This document shows positions 24,706 to 32,887 of a DNA stretch of 64,000 nt, piece after piece (position 1 is the first letter of the stretch; every line of letters starts with the position of its first letter). The position numbers were made by a program, and so were the translations under genes. The DNA lies in the NCBI RefSeq assembly GCF_007995245.1, contig NZ_VCBA01000001.1:263730-327729 (forward strand). The letters run 5' to 3'. This stretch comes from Tateyamaria sp. syn59 (lineage in GTDB: Bacteria > Pseudomonadota > Alphaproteobacteria > Rhodobacterales > Rhodobacteraceae). The notes under the pieces were generated by a model. It was not told where the DNA came from, did not search any database, and saw only the letters and a program-made list of their open reading frames with translations.

Positions 24706-25215
24706 ATGGCCGAGATCAAAGACCCCGAAAACACGATCCTGATGGAGCTGAAGGGCGGCACCGTCACCATCCAGCTGCTGCCCGACGTGGCCCCGCAGCA
24801 CGTGGAGCGGATGAAGGAACTGGCCCGTGCGGGCGAGTATGACAACGTCGCCTTCCACCGCGTGATCGACGGCTTCATGGCGCAGACGGGCGACGTGCAG
24901 CACGGCGACATGGAAGACGGGTTCAACATCCGCATGGCGGGCACCGGTGGCTCGGACAAGCCCGATCTGCCAGCCGAGTTCTCCAAGATCCCGCACGCCC
25001 GCGGCTCGCTGGGTGCAGCCCGCTCGGCGAACCCGAACAGTGCCAACTCGCAGTTCTTCATCAACTTCAAGGACAATGATTTCCTGAACGGGCAGTACAC
25101 AGTCTACGGCCAGGTGATCGAAGGCATGGAACATGTCGACGCCATCACCCGCGGCGAGCCGCCAGCCGAGCCCGACCGGATGATCAGCGTCAAGGTGGCC
25201 GCCGATGTGGCGTAA
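24706..25215 (+). CDS. ppiB: Cytoplasmic peptidyl-prolyl isomerase (cyclophilin)
   Basis: This 169-residue cyclophilin has no signal peptide and catalyses cis-trans isomerisation of proline peptide bonds. Conserved parts are VAFHRVIDGFMAQTGDV, GTGGSDKPDLPAEF, and NSANSQFFINFKDNDFLNGQYTVYGQV. The stop overlaps the start of a second cyclophilin by 11 bases, so both are made from one mRNA. pgk is divergent. Confidence 0.93.
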   Translation: MAEIKDPENTILMELKGGTVTIQLLPDVAPQHVERMKELARAGEYDNVAFHRVIDGFMAQTGDVQHGDMEDGFNIRMAGTGGSDKPDLPAEFSKIPHARGSLGAARSANPNSANSQFFINFKDNDFLNGQYTVYGQVIEGMEHVDAITRGEPPAEPDRMISVKVAADVA

Positions 25216-25765
25216 CCTGATCGCCGCTGCAGCCCTCGCTGTCCCGGCGGGGACAGCGCTGGCGTCGGGACTTGAGATCGACGTGGCGGGGGAGGCCAAT
25301 GGCACCATCGCCATTGATCTGCTCGAGGATACGGCGCCGCAACACGTCGCGCGCATCACGGCCTTGGCCGAGGGTGGCGAGTATGATGGTGTGGCCTTTC
25401 ACCGCGTGATCGACGGGTTCATGGCGCAGACGGGGGACGTGCAATTTGGTGACACGACTGCCGACTATAATGGCCGTCGTGCGGGGACTGGTGGGTCGGA
25501 TCAACCCGATCTGCCTGCGGAGTTTTCGGACATCACCTTTGACCGTGGTGTCGTGGGCATGGCCCGCTCCCAGAGCCCGAACAGTGCCAACAGCCAGTTC
25601 TTTATCATGTTCCAGCCGGGGCCGTTTCTGGACGGGCAATACACCGTGGTGGGCCGCGTGACATCGGGGCTTGAGGTGCTGGATCAGATCAAGCGGGGGC
25701 ATCCTCGTTCCGGGGCCATTACAGGCGCGCCGGATGTGATGACGAAGGTCACTGTTACCGAATAA
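25205..25765 (+). CDS. ppiA: Exported peptidyl-prolyl isomerase (cyclophilin)
   Basis: This 186-residue cyclophilin starts with a signal peptide (MWRNLIAAAALAVPAGTALA, cleavage likely after ALA), so it probably acts in the periplasm. The core again has VAFHRVIDGFMAQTGDV, GTGGSDQPDLPAEF and NSANSQFFIMFQPGPFLDGQ. It is a tandem paralogue of the preceding gene. The signal-peptide codons contain a perfect 9-bp inverted repeat (25237-25258) related to the palindrome that follows the gene. Confidence 0.92.
   Translation: MWRNLIAAAALAVPAGTALASGLEIDVAGEANGTIAIDLLEDTAPQHVARITALAEGGEYDGVAFHRVIDGFMAQTGDVQFGDTTADYNGRRAGTGGSDQPDLPAEFSDITFDRGVVGMARSQSPNSANSQFFIMFQPGPFLDGQYTVVGRVTSGLEVLDQIKRGHPRSGAITGAPDVMTKVTVTE
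25237..25258. repeat. Inverted repeat within ppiA signal-peptide codons
   Basis: CGCTGTCCC, centre GGCG, GGGACAGCG: a perfect 9-bp inverted repeat. Its core differs from the two intergenic palindromes (2719-2734 and 25771-25786) by only one base in the central four. It encodes the segment around AVPAGTA. Confidence 0.6.
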
Positions 25766-25791
25766 AAATCTGTCCCCGCGGGGACAGATTT
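25766..25791. repeat. 26-bp perfect palindrome downstream of ppiA
   Basis: AAATC, TGTCCCCGCGGGGACA, GATTT: self-complementary over 26 bases, with a core identical to 2719-2734. It starts directly after the ppiA stop and is immediately followed by a canonical terminator. Confidence 0.75.
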
Positions 25792-25793
25792 GG

Positions 25794-25821
25794 AGGGCGC
25801 GAGTTTTTCGCGCCCTTTTTT
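25794..25821 (+). terminator. Intrinsic terminator of the cyclophilin operon
   Basis: AGGGCGCGA pairs with TCGCGCCCT (9 bp) around a 5-base loop and ends in six T. It serves ppiB-ppiA. The facing MFS gene (minus strand) ends 58 bases further on. Confidence 0.92.
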
Positions 25822-25878
25822 GCTGTCAGAGCAGACTCTTATCTGGCGATCTTCACCTTACTCGCAAATTAACGAAGG

Positions 25879-27345
25879 TTAGGATTTGGTTACGCCACGG
25901 GTCAGCCAGCCGAGGGCGGAGCTGATCAGGGCGAGCGCAGTGGCGACCCAGGCGAGGCCGGAAAAGGCTGCTGTCATGGCTGCGCCATGCCCGGCCGTAT
26001 CGCTGTCTATCCCGAAGCTCGCCAACCCACCGGCACCCGTATAAAGCGCGGCCACGACCCCGCCCACAGCCGCGACGGAGATCAGGCCCGCCATGCGGGT
26101 AACGGCGTTATTGATGCCTGAGGCTATGCCGGATTGATCCTCTTCCACTGCGCCCATGACGGCGGTGGAGAGGGGGGCGACAACCGCGGCCATGCCGAGG
26201 CCCACAAGGCACATGGCGGGCAGCACGTGGGCCCAGAAGTTCTGATACGGCGCGAGGAGGGCCATGGTGGCGTAGCCCATGGCCACGACGAGCGAGCCGC
26301 CCATGAGAAGCGGTGCGGGGCCGATGCGGTCGGCGAGTTTGCCCGCGCGTGCAGAGAGCAGGGAGATGAACACGGACATTGGCGCGAAGGCGGCGGCGGT
26401 TTCGATCTCGGTCAGGCCCCAACCGGCGATGAAGGTCATGGGCATGAAGAAGAACATGATCGAGAGCGCGGAATAGAGCGTGAAGCTGAGCGCGTTCGCG
26501 GCAGAGAAGGAGCGGGACGCGAAAAGCGTGAGCGGCATCATGGGATGGTCGCTGCGGCTTTGGCTCCAGAGGAAGACGAGGAGCATCGTGCCGCCGCCTG
26601 CGAGCCAGAGGGTGGCGTCGCCGCCATGGTCGAGCGAGGTGAGGCCCCAGGCAAGGGCGAGGAGGGCGACGGTTGCCGTGAACGCACCCGGAATGTCGAC
26701 GCGTGCGTCGTTCTTTGTCGGGTCATCGCCCAGATGCCGCCAAAGAAGGTAGAGCGCGAAGCCGCCAAGAGGCAGGTTGATGGCGAAGATCCAGCGCCAC
26801 ATTTCCGGCCCGCCGATGGTCAGGGCAAGCCCTCCGATAATGGGTCCGGCGGCGGTTGTCAGGGCCGAAGCCGCAGCCCAGATGCCGATGGCGCGACCGC
26901 GGCTTTCGCGGGGGTAGGCGCGGGCGATCAAGGCCAGTGAGCCCGGCACCATAATGGCGGCCCCGATGCCCTGCACGGCGCGGGCGATGACCATGAACCA
27001 CGCGCCAGGTGCTACGGCGCAGAAGATGGAGGCCACCACAAAAAGCGCGATCCCGAGGCCAAAGACGCGGCCCAGTCCAAAGCGGTCGCCCATGGCTCCG
27101 CCGACCAGGATCAGCGCGGAGAGTGTGAGCATATAGGCGTTGTGGATCCACTGCGCCTGCACCAGATCCGCGCCGAGACTGTCGCGCATGGCAGGCAAGG
27201 CGATGGCAACGACAGTGCCGTCGATGAAGCCCAGGGCAGAGGCGAGTATGGCGGCGACAAGGATGTAGGGACGGCTGCGTTCGGCGCAGAACCCCGCATG
27301 AAAAACGGGCGCCGCAGAGGTCTGGGGCGCCCGTGTTTCGGTCAT
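25879..27345 (-). CDS. MFS drug efflux transporter, DHA2/EmrB type
   Basis: This is a 488-residue inner-membrane proton antiporter. I count about 14 hydrophobic segments, as expected for the DHA2 (EmrB/QacA) group. Motifs are GFIDGTVVAIALPAM in helix 1, GGAMGDRFGLGRVFGLG (motif A), and ARAVQGIGAAIMVPGSLALI (motif C-like region). Substrate unknown; the group exports hydrophobic drugs or related compounds. It ends 10 bases before the start side of the bactofilin pair on the same strand and may share their transcript. Confidence 0.88.
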   Translation of the reverse strand: MTETRAPQTSAAPVFHAGFCAERSRPYILVAAILASALGFIDGTVVAIALPAMRDSLGADLVQAQWIHNAYMLTLSALILVGGAMGDRFGLGRVFGLGIALFVVASIFCAVAPGAWFMVIARAVQGIGAAIMVPGSLALIARAYPRESRGRAIGIWAAASALTTAAGPIIGGLALTIGGPEMWRWIFAINLPLGGFALYLLWRHLGDDPTKNDARVDIPGAFTATVALLALAWGLTSLDHGGDATLWLAGGGTMLLVFLWSQSRSDHPMMPLTLFASRSFSAANALSFTLYSALSIMFFFMPMTFIAGWGLTEIETAAAFAPMSVFISLLSARAGKLADRIGPAPLLMGGSLVVAMGYATMALLAPYQNFWAHVLPAMCLVGLGMAAVVAPLSTAVMGAVEEDQSGIASGINNAVTRMAGLISVAAVGGVVAALYTGAGGLASFGIDSDTAGHGAAMTAAFSGLAWVATALALISSALGWLTRGVTKS

Positions 27346-27355
27346 GTCGGAGACC

Positions 27356-27871
27356 TTAGCCGTTGTTTGGCTGCGGGGCCGGTGCCGGTTGGTGCTGTGG
27401 CTTGGGCTTGGCGCCGCCCGCGTTCAGCGGATCGTCCTGACGTTGCACGGAGCCTTCGAAATGGGCGCCGGATTCGATGGCGATGGTCTTGTGGATGATG
27501 TCGCCTTCGACCCGTGCGGTCGAGGTTAGGCGCACCTTGAGGCCACGCACGCGGCCCACGATGCGGCCGTTGATCACGACATCGTCGGCGACAACTTCGC
27601 CCTTGATCGTGGCGCTTTCGCCGATGGTCAGCAGGTGGGCGCGAATGTCGCCTTCGACCGTGCCTTCGACCTGGATGTCGCCGGTGGTTTTCATGTTGCC
27701 GGTGATGTGCAGATCAGCCGACAGCAGCGAGGCGGGTGGTTTCGCTTTGGGCGCGCTGGCCTTGAATTCGCTTTGCGGTTTGGAAGCTGCGGGGGCAGGG
27801 GCGGCCGGTGCCGCAGGTTTGGCCGCGTCCGTGCTCGGGCCAGGTTCGTTGATTTTGCTCTTAGAAAACAT
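27356..27871 (-). CDS. Bactofilin, polymer-forming cytoskeletal protein
   Basis: This is a 171-residue bactofilin. A disordered Pro/Ala/Lys-rich head (about residues 1-48) leads into the beta-helical DUF583 domain: ADLHITGNMKTTGDIQVEGTVEGDIRAHLLTIGESA, then IKGEVVADDVVINGRIVGRVRG and GDIIHKTIAIESGAHFEGS. A Pro/Gln-rich tail follows. It overlaps the M23 peptidase gene by 11 bases. Bactofilins commonly pair with M23 peptidases and scaffold local peptidoglycan remodelling. Confidence 0.93.
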   Translation of the reverse strand: MFSKSKINEPGPSTDAAKPAAPAAPAPAASKPQSEFKASAPKAKPPASLLSADLHITGNMKTTGDIQVEGTVEGDIRAHLLTIGESATIKGEVVADDVVINGRIVGRVRGLKVRLTSTARVEGDIIHKTIAIESGAHFEGSVQRQDDPLNAGGAKPKPQHQPAPAPQPNNG

Positions 27872-29192
27872 CGTTGGCTGCCTTGATATAGATCATCGGG
27901 TTGACGGCTTTTCCGCCGACGCGGACTTCGTAGTGCAGGTGCACGCCAGTGACCCGTCCAGACGCTCCCATATCACCTATCCGGTCCCCGCGCGAGACCT
28001 TTTGACCAACTTTCACACGAAGCCGTGAGAGGTGCGCGTAGCGGGTTTCAATCCCGAATTCATGTTGAATTTTGACAAGTCGTCCGTAGCCCGATTGCCA
28101 GCCTGCATGGGTGACGACGCCGTCAGCTGTAGCATAAAGCGGGGTGCCGACCGACGCGGCGAAGTCGACGCCGTTGTGCATCCGCCGCCCGCCGGTTTTG
28201 GGGTCGCGGCGGAAGCCGAAGCCGGATGTGAAGCGGAAGGAATCCTTGACCGGTGTTGCGAATGGCGCCTTTTGCGCGGCAATCCGGTAGAGGTTGAGCG
28301 TGTCCATCTGGTTCAGCAGACGGTTGGCGCGGCGTGTGTCTGGGCTGGGCTCTTCGCCGCGGGTCGAGAACGACAGGGGCGTGAGCGGGCCGCCCTGGCC
28401 GGAATAGCCGCGCCGCACCTCTTCGATGATCCGGTCGGTCGGCATGCCTGCGGCGCGGAACATCTTGTCGAGCGGTGCGACCGAGACGGTCATCGCCTCT
28501 TCCAGCTGGCGGAAAATCTGGTCGTTCTGCTCTTTCATGAGCGCAATCTCGGTCGCCATCTCGTCGGCGGCGAGCAGGGCGTCTTGCGCGTCTTTCTCGA
28601 TTTGGTCGCGTTCGGCTGCGGTTTTGGCGAGCGCCTCGGCCACGAAATCTATGGGTGCGCCACCAGAATTTGCGGCCAGCGCTGTGCCGCCCCCTCCGCT
28701 TTCGACCTGCTCTTGCAGTTCGGCAAGCTGGTTTCGGGCGGCTTCGCGGTCTTTCATGGTGCCGCGCAGGGTGGACTGGATCACCTCGATCCCCGTCTCA
28801 AGTTCGCGACGGCGGGTTTCGGACGCCAGCAGTTCGGACTGCATGACCGAGATCTGTTCGAGGGCTGCGTTGAAGCGGTTCTGGGCGGCGAGCGCTTCTT
28901 CGGCGCGGGCGTCACGCTGGCCGGCAAGGTCGTTCAGACGTGCCTCGTAGGTGCGTTGATCGCGCTTGGCCTGTTCGCGGAAATTGCCCGACCCGATGCT
29001 GTCCATCAGCAGGATGGCGGTGGCGATGATGGCCCAGGCGACGAGGAAGGAGCTGCCAGTGAATGCGATCAGTTGCGTGCCGGGACGCAGGCGGATGAAC
29101 CGGGTGTCATTGTCCGATTTCAGGAAAACGCGCCGTTCGGGAAAATAATGTTCCAGCAGGCCGTGCCATTTGATCGCGAGGCGTGTTCGCAA
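27861..29192 (-). CDS. M23 family peptidoglycan endopeptidase with coiled coil
   Basis: This is a cell-wall hydrolase of about 443 residues. One transmembrane helix (LIAFTGSSFLVAWAIIATAILLM) precedes a periplasmic coiled coil (about residues 75-210), then a LytM/M23 domain with the zinc motifs HNGVDFAA and GVHLHYEVRVGG. I prefer the TTG start at 29192, which has AAGGACGAGG just upstream and gives the family-like N-terminus RTRLAIKWH. An ATG at 29213 is the alternative. Translational overlap with the bactofilin suggests they act as a pair. Both zinc motifs are intact. Confidence 0.88.
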   Translation of the reverse strand: MRTRLAIKWHGLLEHYFPERRVFLKSDNDTRFIRLRPGTQLIAFTGSSFLVAWAIIATAILLMDSIGSGNFREQAKRDQRTYEARLNDLAGQRDARAEEALAAQNRFNAALEQISVMQSELLASETRRRELETGIEVIQSTLRGTMKDREAARNQLAELQEQVESGGGGTALAANSGGAPIDFVAEALAKTAAERDQIEKDAQDALLAADEMATEIALMKEQNDQIFRQLEEAMTVSVAPLDKMFRAAGMPTDRIIEEVRRGYSGQGGPLTPLSFSTRGEEPSPDTRRANRLLNQMDTLNLYRIAAQKAPFATPVKDSFRFTSGFGFRRDPKTGGRRMHNGVDFAASVGTPLYATADGVVTHAGWQSGYGRLVKIQHEFGIETRYAHLSRLRVKVGQKVSRGDRIGDMGASGRVTGVHLHYEVRVGGKAVNPMIYIKAANDVF

Positions 29193-29375
29193 GATCCTCG
29201 TCCTTTGTCCCATCCCAATCGCGGCGTTCATATCCCCAAACACGACGCCTTGACGCCTGTGCATAAAGTCACAGCGCATTGGCGGCAAGTCTGACGTGGC
29301 GATCTGGCGGAAAGCGGTGCGGAAATGTACCAGATTGGCGGAAATCCGCCCATCTTGCCATACGTTTACGTCTGG

Positions 29376-30185
29376 TCAGTCGGCAACCGCGAGGGGCCAG
29401 TAGAAATCGGGCGGCAAGCCTGCCTCGGCCCTCTTTTCCTCGTTGAAGGGAGGTTTGAGGGGGCTGTGGAAGTAGCGTTGGACGAGGCTGTGAAAGGCGT
29501 CCTTGGGGTCGAGGTTGTCGCGGCCGCACAGGAAGTGGAACCATTTTGAGCCGTAGGCGACGTGGGCGACTTCTTCGGCGTAGATGGTTTCGAGTGCGGC
29601 GACGGCGCTGTCAGCGCCTGCCTTGCGGAAGATGTCGATCATACCCGGCGTGACGTCGAGGCCGCGGGCTTCGAGCACCATGGGCACGACGGCGAGACGG
29701 CCCATGAAGTCCTGCGCTGTGTCTTCGGCGGCACGCCACATGCCCGCGTGGGCGGGCAAGGCGCCGTAGTGGCTGCCCAGCTCTTCGAGGCAGTCGCACA
29801 TCAGATTGAAGTGCTTGGATTCTTCGTCTGCCGCCTTCACCCAGTCGTCGTAGAAGCCCATGGGCATTGGCACGTGGGTGAAGCGGGCGATGATGTCCCA
29901 ATGCAGGTCAACCGCATTGAGTTCGATATGCGCCACCGCGTGCAGCAGGGCGATGCGGCCCTGGGGTGAGCCGGGGCGGCGGCGGGGGACGTCGCGAGGG
30001 CTGAGCAGCTCGGGCTGATCGGGCCGTGCGGGGTGCAAGGGCGGATCGGCGGTGCCGATGTCGGGCGTCTGACCATCGGCGCGGGCGTCTTTCCATTCGG
30101 CTGCGAGTTTGCGCGACAGGGCGGTCTTTTCCCGACCATCCGCGGTGCGCAGCACGGCCTCGGCCATTTGAGCGAGCGGCATCAT
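29376..30185 (-). CDS. DUF455 ferritin-like protein
   Basis: This is a 269-residue protein of the DUF455 family, a ferritin-like four-helix fold probably carrying a di-metal site. Candidate ligands are in LHAVAHIELNAVDLHWD, AADEESKHFNLM and YAEEVAHVAYGSKWFHFL, the E-x6-E and E-x2-H patterns of the superfamily. Function unknown; homologues are sometimes linked to tRNA or envelope modification but I cannot claim this. The ATG at 30185 is chosen because the conserved region starts at PLAQMAEAVLRTADG; there is no good ribosome site, and the frame stays open to 30308. Confidence 0.8.
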   Translation of the reverse strand: MMPLAQMAEAVLRTADGREKTALSRKLAAEWKDARADGQTPDIGTADPPLHPARPDQPELLSPRDVPRRRPGSPQGRIALLHAVAHIELNAVDLHWDIIARFTHVPMPMGFYDDWVKAADEESKHFNLMCDCLEELGSHYGALPAHAGMWRAAEDTAQDFMGRLAVVPMVLEARGLDVTPGMIDIFRKAGADSAVAALETIYAEEVAHVAYGSKWFHFLCGRDNLDPKDAFHSLVQRYFHSPLKPPFNEEKRAEAGLPPDFYWPLAVAD

Positions 30186-30857
30186 GGTGCTGGGGTGGGC
30201 AGGTTGGCCCTGGACGTTGCGGAGGTGTGTTCGAGCTTTGGCATGTGTCCTGATCCCGGCAATTCCGTCAGCGGTGGCCCGCTCATGACTTTTAGCATAG
30301 GCGTCCACGGTTCAACGGTATCCACGGATCGTGGGTGTCCTACAAGGGGGATGGTGTTGTGGGCCCGGTTAGGCTGCTTCTTGAATGCCGTTGTTCGGGG
30401 CGCGTCAGATTGGGTGAACTGAGTGCGGAAGGCAGTAGGCGTCGGGCGGTCGCGGCATAGGGATGCGCGGTGTGTCATATTGTTCTTGTGCGCATGCGGT
30501 GGATGGCGGGTTGGAGCCTGTTTTTGCCAGTTCCGCGGCTTGGGTGAAGGCCGATCCTTCCAAGATTGAGACGTTTTAGGTCACGCAAACAAACGAAGTT
30601 TTTATGTGCGGTGAAGAGGTCCAGGCGACCTCGCGTGAGGCAGCGAGAGCGCTCAATATTTCTCTTTTAAATCAGGGCAGCGTCGCATTGGGAGCGATCA
30701 ACTAAAGCTGTTTAATCTGTTAAGTCGACGTGATTGGCAAATACTTGAGAACGATTGCGAAAATCTAATTTTTATTCCGTGCCCTGTCAGAAAACCAACT
30801 CAAGTTTTGATTGGGCCGACCTGAACCAACTCGACTGACACCAACTGGAGGAAGACT
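30186..30857. other. Long intergenic region, no gene recognised
   Basis: About 670 bases contain only short reading frames with no family resemblance or ribosome binding sites. The last 200 bases are clearly AT-richer and hold TTGAGA and TAATTT-like boxes that could form the promoter of the YHS gene, but the spacing is not convincing. I see no tRNA, repeat or terminator. Degraded coding sequence is possible. Confidence 0.4.
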
Positions 30858-31331
30858 ATGACGTTTCTGAAAAAAGTGGGACCTGCGGCACTCTTCGCGA
30901 CCGTTTTCGCAGCAAGCGGCGCTTTTGCAGCGGATGAAGTGTTCATCTCGGACGCTGACAAAGGGATTGCGATCAACGGGTACGATCCCGTCGCTTACCA
31001 CACGGATGGGAAGCCGGTGAAAGGCAGTGCCGACTGGAAGTACGAACACGAAGGTGCGGTCTACAAATTCTCCTCGGAAGCAAACAAGAAAGCCTTCAAA
31101 GCTGAGCCTGCAAAGTTCGCGCCGGCATTTGGCGGTTGGTGCACAGTAGGCACGAGCAAAGGCAAGAAAATCGCGACCCAGCCTGAGCTTTTCGCGATCG
31201 TCGACGGGACGCTTTACCTGAACTCGTCTGACGGCGCGCACAACCTGTTCAAGAAGGACAAGCCCGGCACAATCGACACGGCAGAGTCGAAATGGACCAA
31301 AATTGAAAGCACGCCTGCCGCAGAGCTCTGA
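30858..31331 (+). CDS. Exported YHS domain protein
   Basis: This is a 157-residue protein with a signal peptide (LKKVGPAALFATVFAASGAFA, cleavage after AFA) and a YHS domain: INGYDPVAYHTDGKPVKGSADWKYEHEGAVYKF, followed by FAPAFGGWCTVGTSKGKK. YHS domains are small, often metal-related modules; the single Cys lies in the FGGWC motif. Probably periplasmic. The ATG at 30858 has TGGAGGAAGACT upstream. Codon use is more AT-rich than that of neighbouring genes, fitting its AT-rich upstream region. Physiological role unknown. Confidence 0.85.
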   Translation: MTFLKKVGPAALFATVFAASGAFAADEVFISDADKGIAINGYDPVAYHTDGKPVKGSADWKYEHEGAVYKFSSEANKKAFKAEPAKFAPAFGGWCTVGTSKGKKIATQPELFAIVDGTLYLNSSDGAHNLFKKDKPGTIDTAESKWTKIESTPAAEL

Positions 31332-31677
31332 CGATACGGTTTTACCTTTTTTGGGAGCGCGAGTTTTCTGCGCTCCCATAACGAATTGCGATGCGCGGGC
31401 AATCTGTAAGTGAAAAATGGTCGGTTTTGATTTCGGGATGGGTCGTCACCGAAACTGGCCATTGCAGTAGCGTTGGCTTTCGCCACTTTTTTCATTGAGA
31501 TGAGATTTTAGCTGAGAACCCAAGGTCAGCGTCGGGTTGGCCGCAGCTAGGGTTTCCAGTCCATCGCAAGGCAGAAAAATCCGCACATCAGACGCCACCC
31601 TCTGGGCGACCCGATGACCAAGAAGCGGACCAGTCCTGAACTTCACCGCTGGTTTGTTCAGTGATACCTAGTGCTGA
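31332..31677. other. Intergenic region with one hairpin, no gene
   Basis: About 345 bases separate the YHS gene and the AraC regulator. GGGAGCGC (31353-31360) pairs with GCGCTCCC (31370-31377), but the T run lies before rather than after the stem, so it is not a canonical terminator for the plus strand. The rest shows only short unsupported frames. Confidence 0.4.
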
Positions 31678-32709
31678 ATGGCCGACGAAGTCACACCAAC
31701 ACTCTACTCAACTGTATCACGCCAGTTCATCGCAGATTGGCTGTCCGCGTTGCGTCCCCTTTGTACGGGCGCCGAATACCGCTCATTCTTGGATCGCGCT
31801 GATCTAATGGTGGAGCGCATGCCGTCGCAAGGCCGGGTGACGTTGGATCAAATCGTTTGTCTGTACCAACTTACAGCGATTGAGACCGGCGATGAAATGA
31901 TGGGGCTTTGGTCGCGCCCCATCCGTCCGCGCGCTTTGCAGCATCTTCTGGCGTCGGTCCGCGAAGCGACATCTTTGGCCTCTGCACTGTTTCGGTTTTC
32001 GACGTTCTGGAACCTGCTGCTTGATGACTATCAGTTCGAATTGATTGAAAATGAGGCGGAGTTGGCACTGGCGCTCATGCCAAAAGGTGATCAGACGGCA
32101 CAGCGTTTTGGGCATATGCTGATCCTTAAGCTGGCACATGGTCTGCTGTCTTGGCTCGCGCGGCATGAGGTGCCTGTAAAACAGGTAGGTTTTGCCTTTG
32201 AGCGACCTGAGTTCGAAGAAGACTATGCCGTCGTCTTTCCCGCGCCTGTTCGGTTCAGCCAACCGGCAACTTCGATTTCCTTTTCACACGATGTGTTAGG
32301 ACAGGTTCAGGCGCGCAGTTCGGCAGATCTGGATCGCTTTCTGGAAAACGCGCCGCGCGATTGGATCTTCACACGGTCCCAGCAGCATACACAGTCTTTG
32401 CGTGTCCGGACCTACCTGAGCCAGACAGCGTGGGACAAAGCCAACCTTACGGGCGCTGCAACTGCGATGCACATGACCCCGCGCACGTTGATCCGTAAGT
32501 TGGAGGCTGACGGGACGACGTTTCAGTCCATCAAGGATGCCTTGCGTCGCGATATCGCGATTCGCCATCTGCAAATGGGCCAGCACAGCATCGAGGCCAT
32601 CGCCCATGAGGTCGGGTTTTCGTCGGCTGCCAATTTCCACAAAGCGTTTCAAAGGTGGACTGGAAACACGCCGAGTTCGTATCGGCGCGCTCTTTCACCA
32701 GATGGTTGA
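31678..32709 (+). CDS. AraC family transcriptional regulator
   Basis: This 343-residue regulator has an N-terminal ligand-binding region of the Arabinose_bd (PF12625) type, covering about residues 15-195, and a C-terminal AraC HTH at about 235-335. The second HTH has the classic IEAIAHEVGFSSAANFHKAFQRWTGNTPSSYR. The ATG at 31678 is the first of the frame. It lies upstream of, and in line with, an acyl-CoA dehydrogenase gene. A pair of TGTCAC half-sites with 21-bp spacing lies between them, so it may control that gene. Confidence 0.88.
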   Translation: MADEVTPTLYSTVSRQFIADWLSALRPLCTGAEYRSFLDRADLMVERMPSQGRVTLDQIVCLYQLTAIETGDEMMGLWSRPIRPRALQHLLASVREATSLASALFRFSTFWNLLLDDYQFELIENEAELALALMPKGDQTAQRFGHMLILKLAHGLLSWLARHEVPVKQVGFAFERPEFEEDYAVVFPAPVRFSQPATSISFSHDVLGQVQARSSADLDRFLENAPRDWIFTRSQQHTQSLRVRTYLSQTAWDKANLTGAATAMHMTPRTLIRKLEADGTTFQSIKDALRRDIAIRHLQMGQHSIEAIAHEVGFSSAANFHKAFQRWTGNTPSSYRRALSPDG

Positions 32710-32711
32710 TT

Positions 32712-32738
32712 TGTCACTTCTCGACAATACTCTGTCAC
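32712..32738. promoter_or_regulatory. Candidate AraC operator (direct repeats, 21-bp period)
   Basis: TGTCAC at 32712-32717 and TGTCAC at 32733-32738 each stand before a TC-rich, CGA-containing segment and are exactly 21 bp, or two helical turns, apart. Direct repeats at this period are typical of AraC-family sites. They lie just after the regulator stop and about 150 bases before the acyl-CoA dehydrogenase start. Confidence 0.45.
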
Positions 32739-32887
32739 CTCGAGAGAAAGACGCAGTCGATCCAAGTTGCTACAGTGGCAGCAGAAATATCGACCCCAAC
32801 CTCTTGTACGCACCTTGCGCGCTTCGCGTCGTTTTACCTTAGAACGGCAGAATACGACAGCGTACGCCTCTCAGAAGGATGAATGCC

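Noticed and set aside
30186-30857. Possible tRNA or small gene in the long spacer
   Set aside because: A GGTTCAA stretch near 30309 resembles a T-loop, but no acceptor stem or cloverleaf can be formed; short frames lack starts with ribosome sites.
31353-31377. Terminator of the YHS gene
   Set aside because: The T run precedes the stem, and no T tract follows on either strand.
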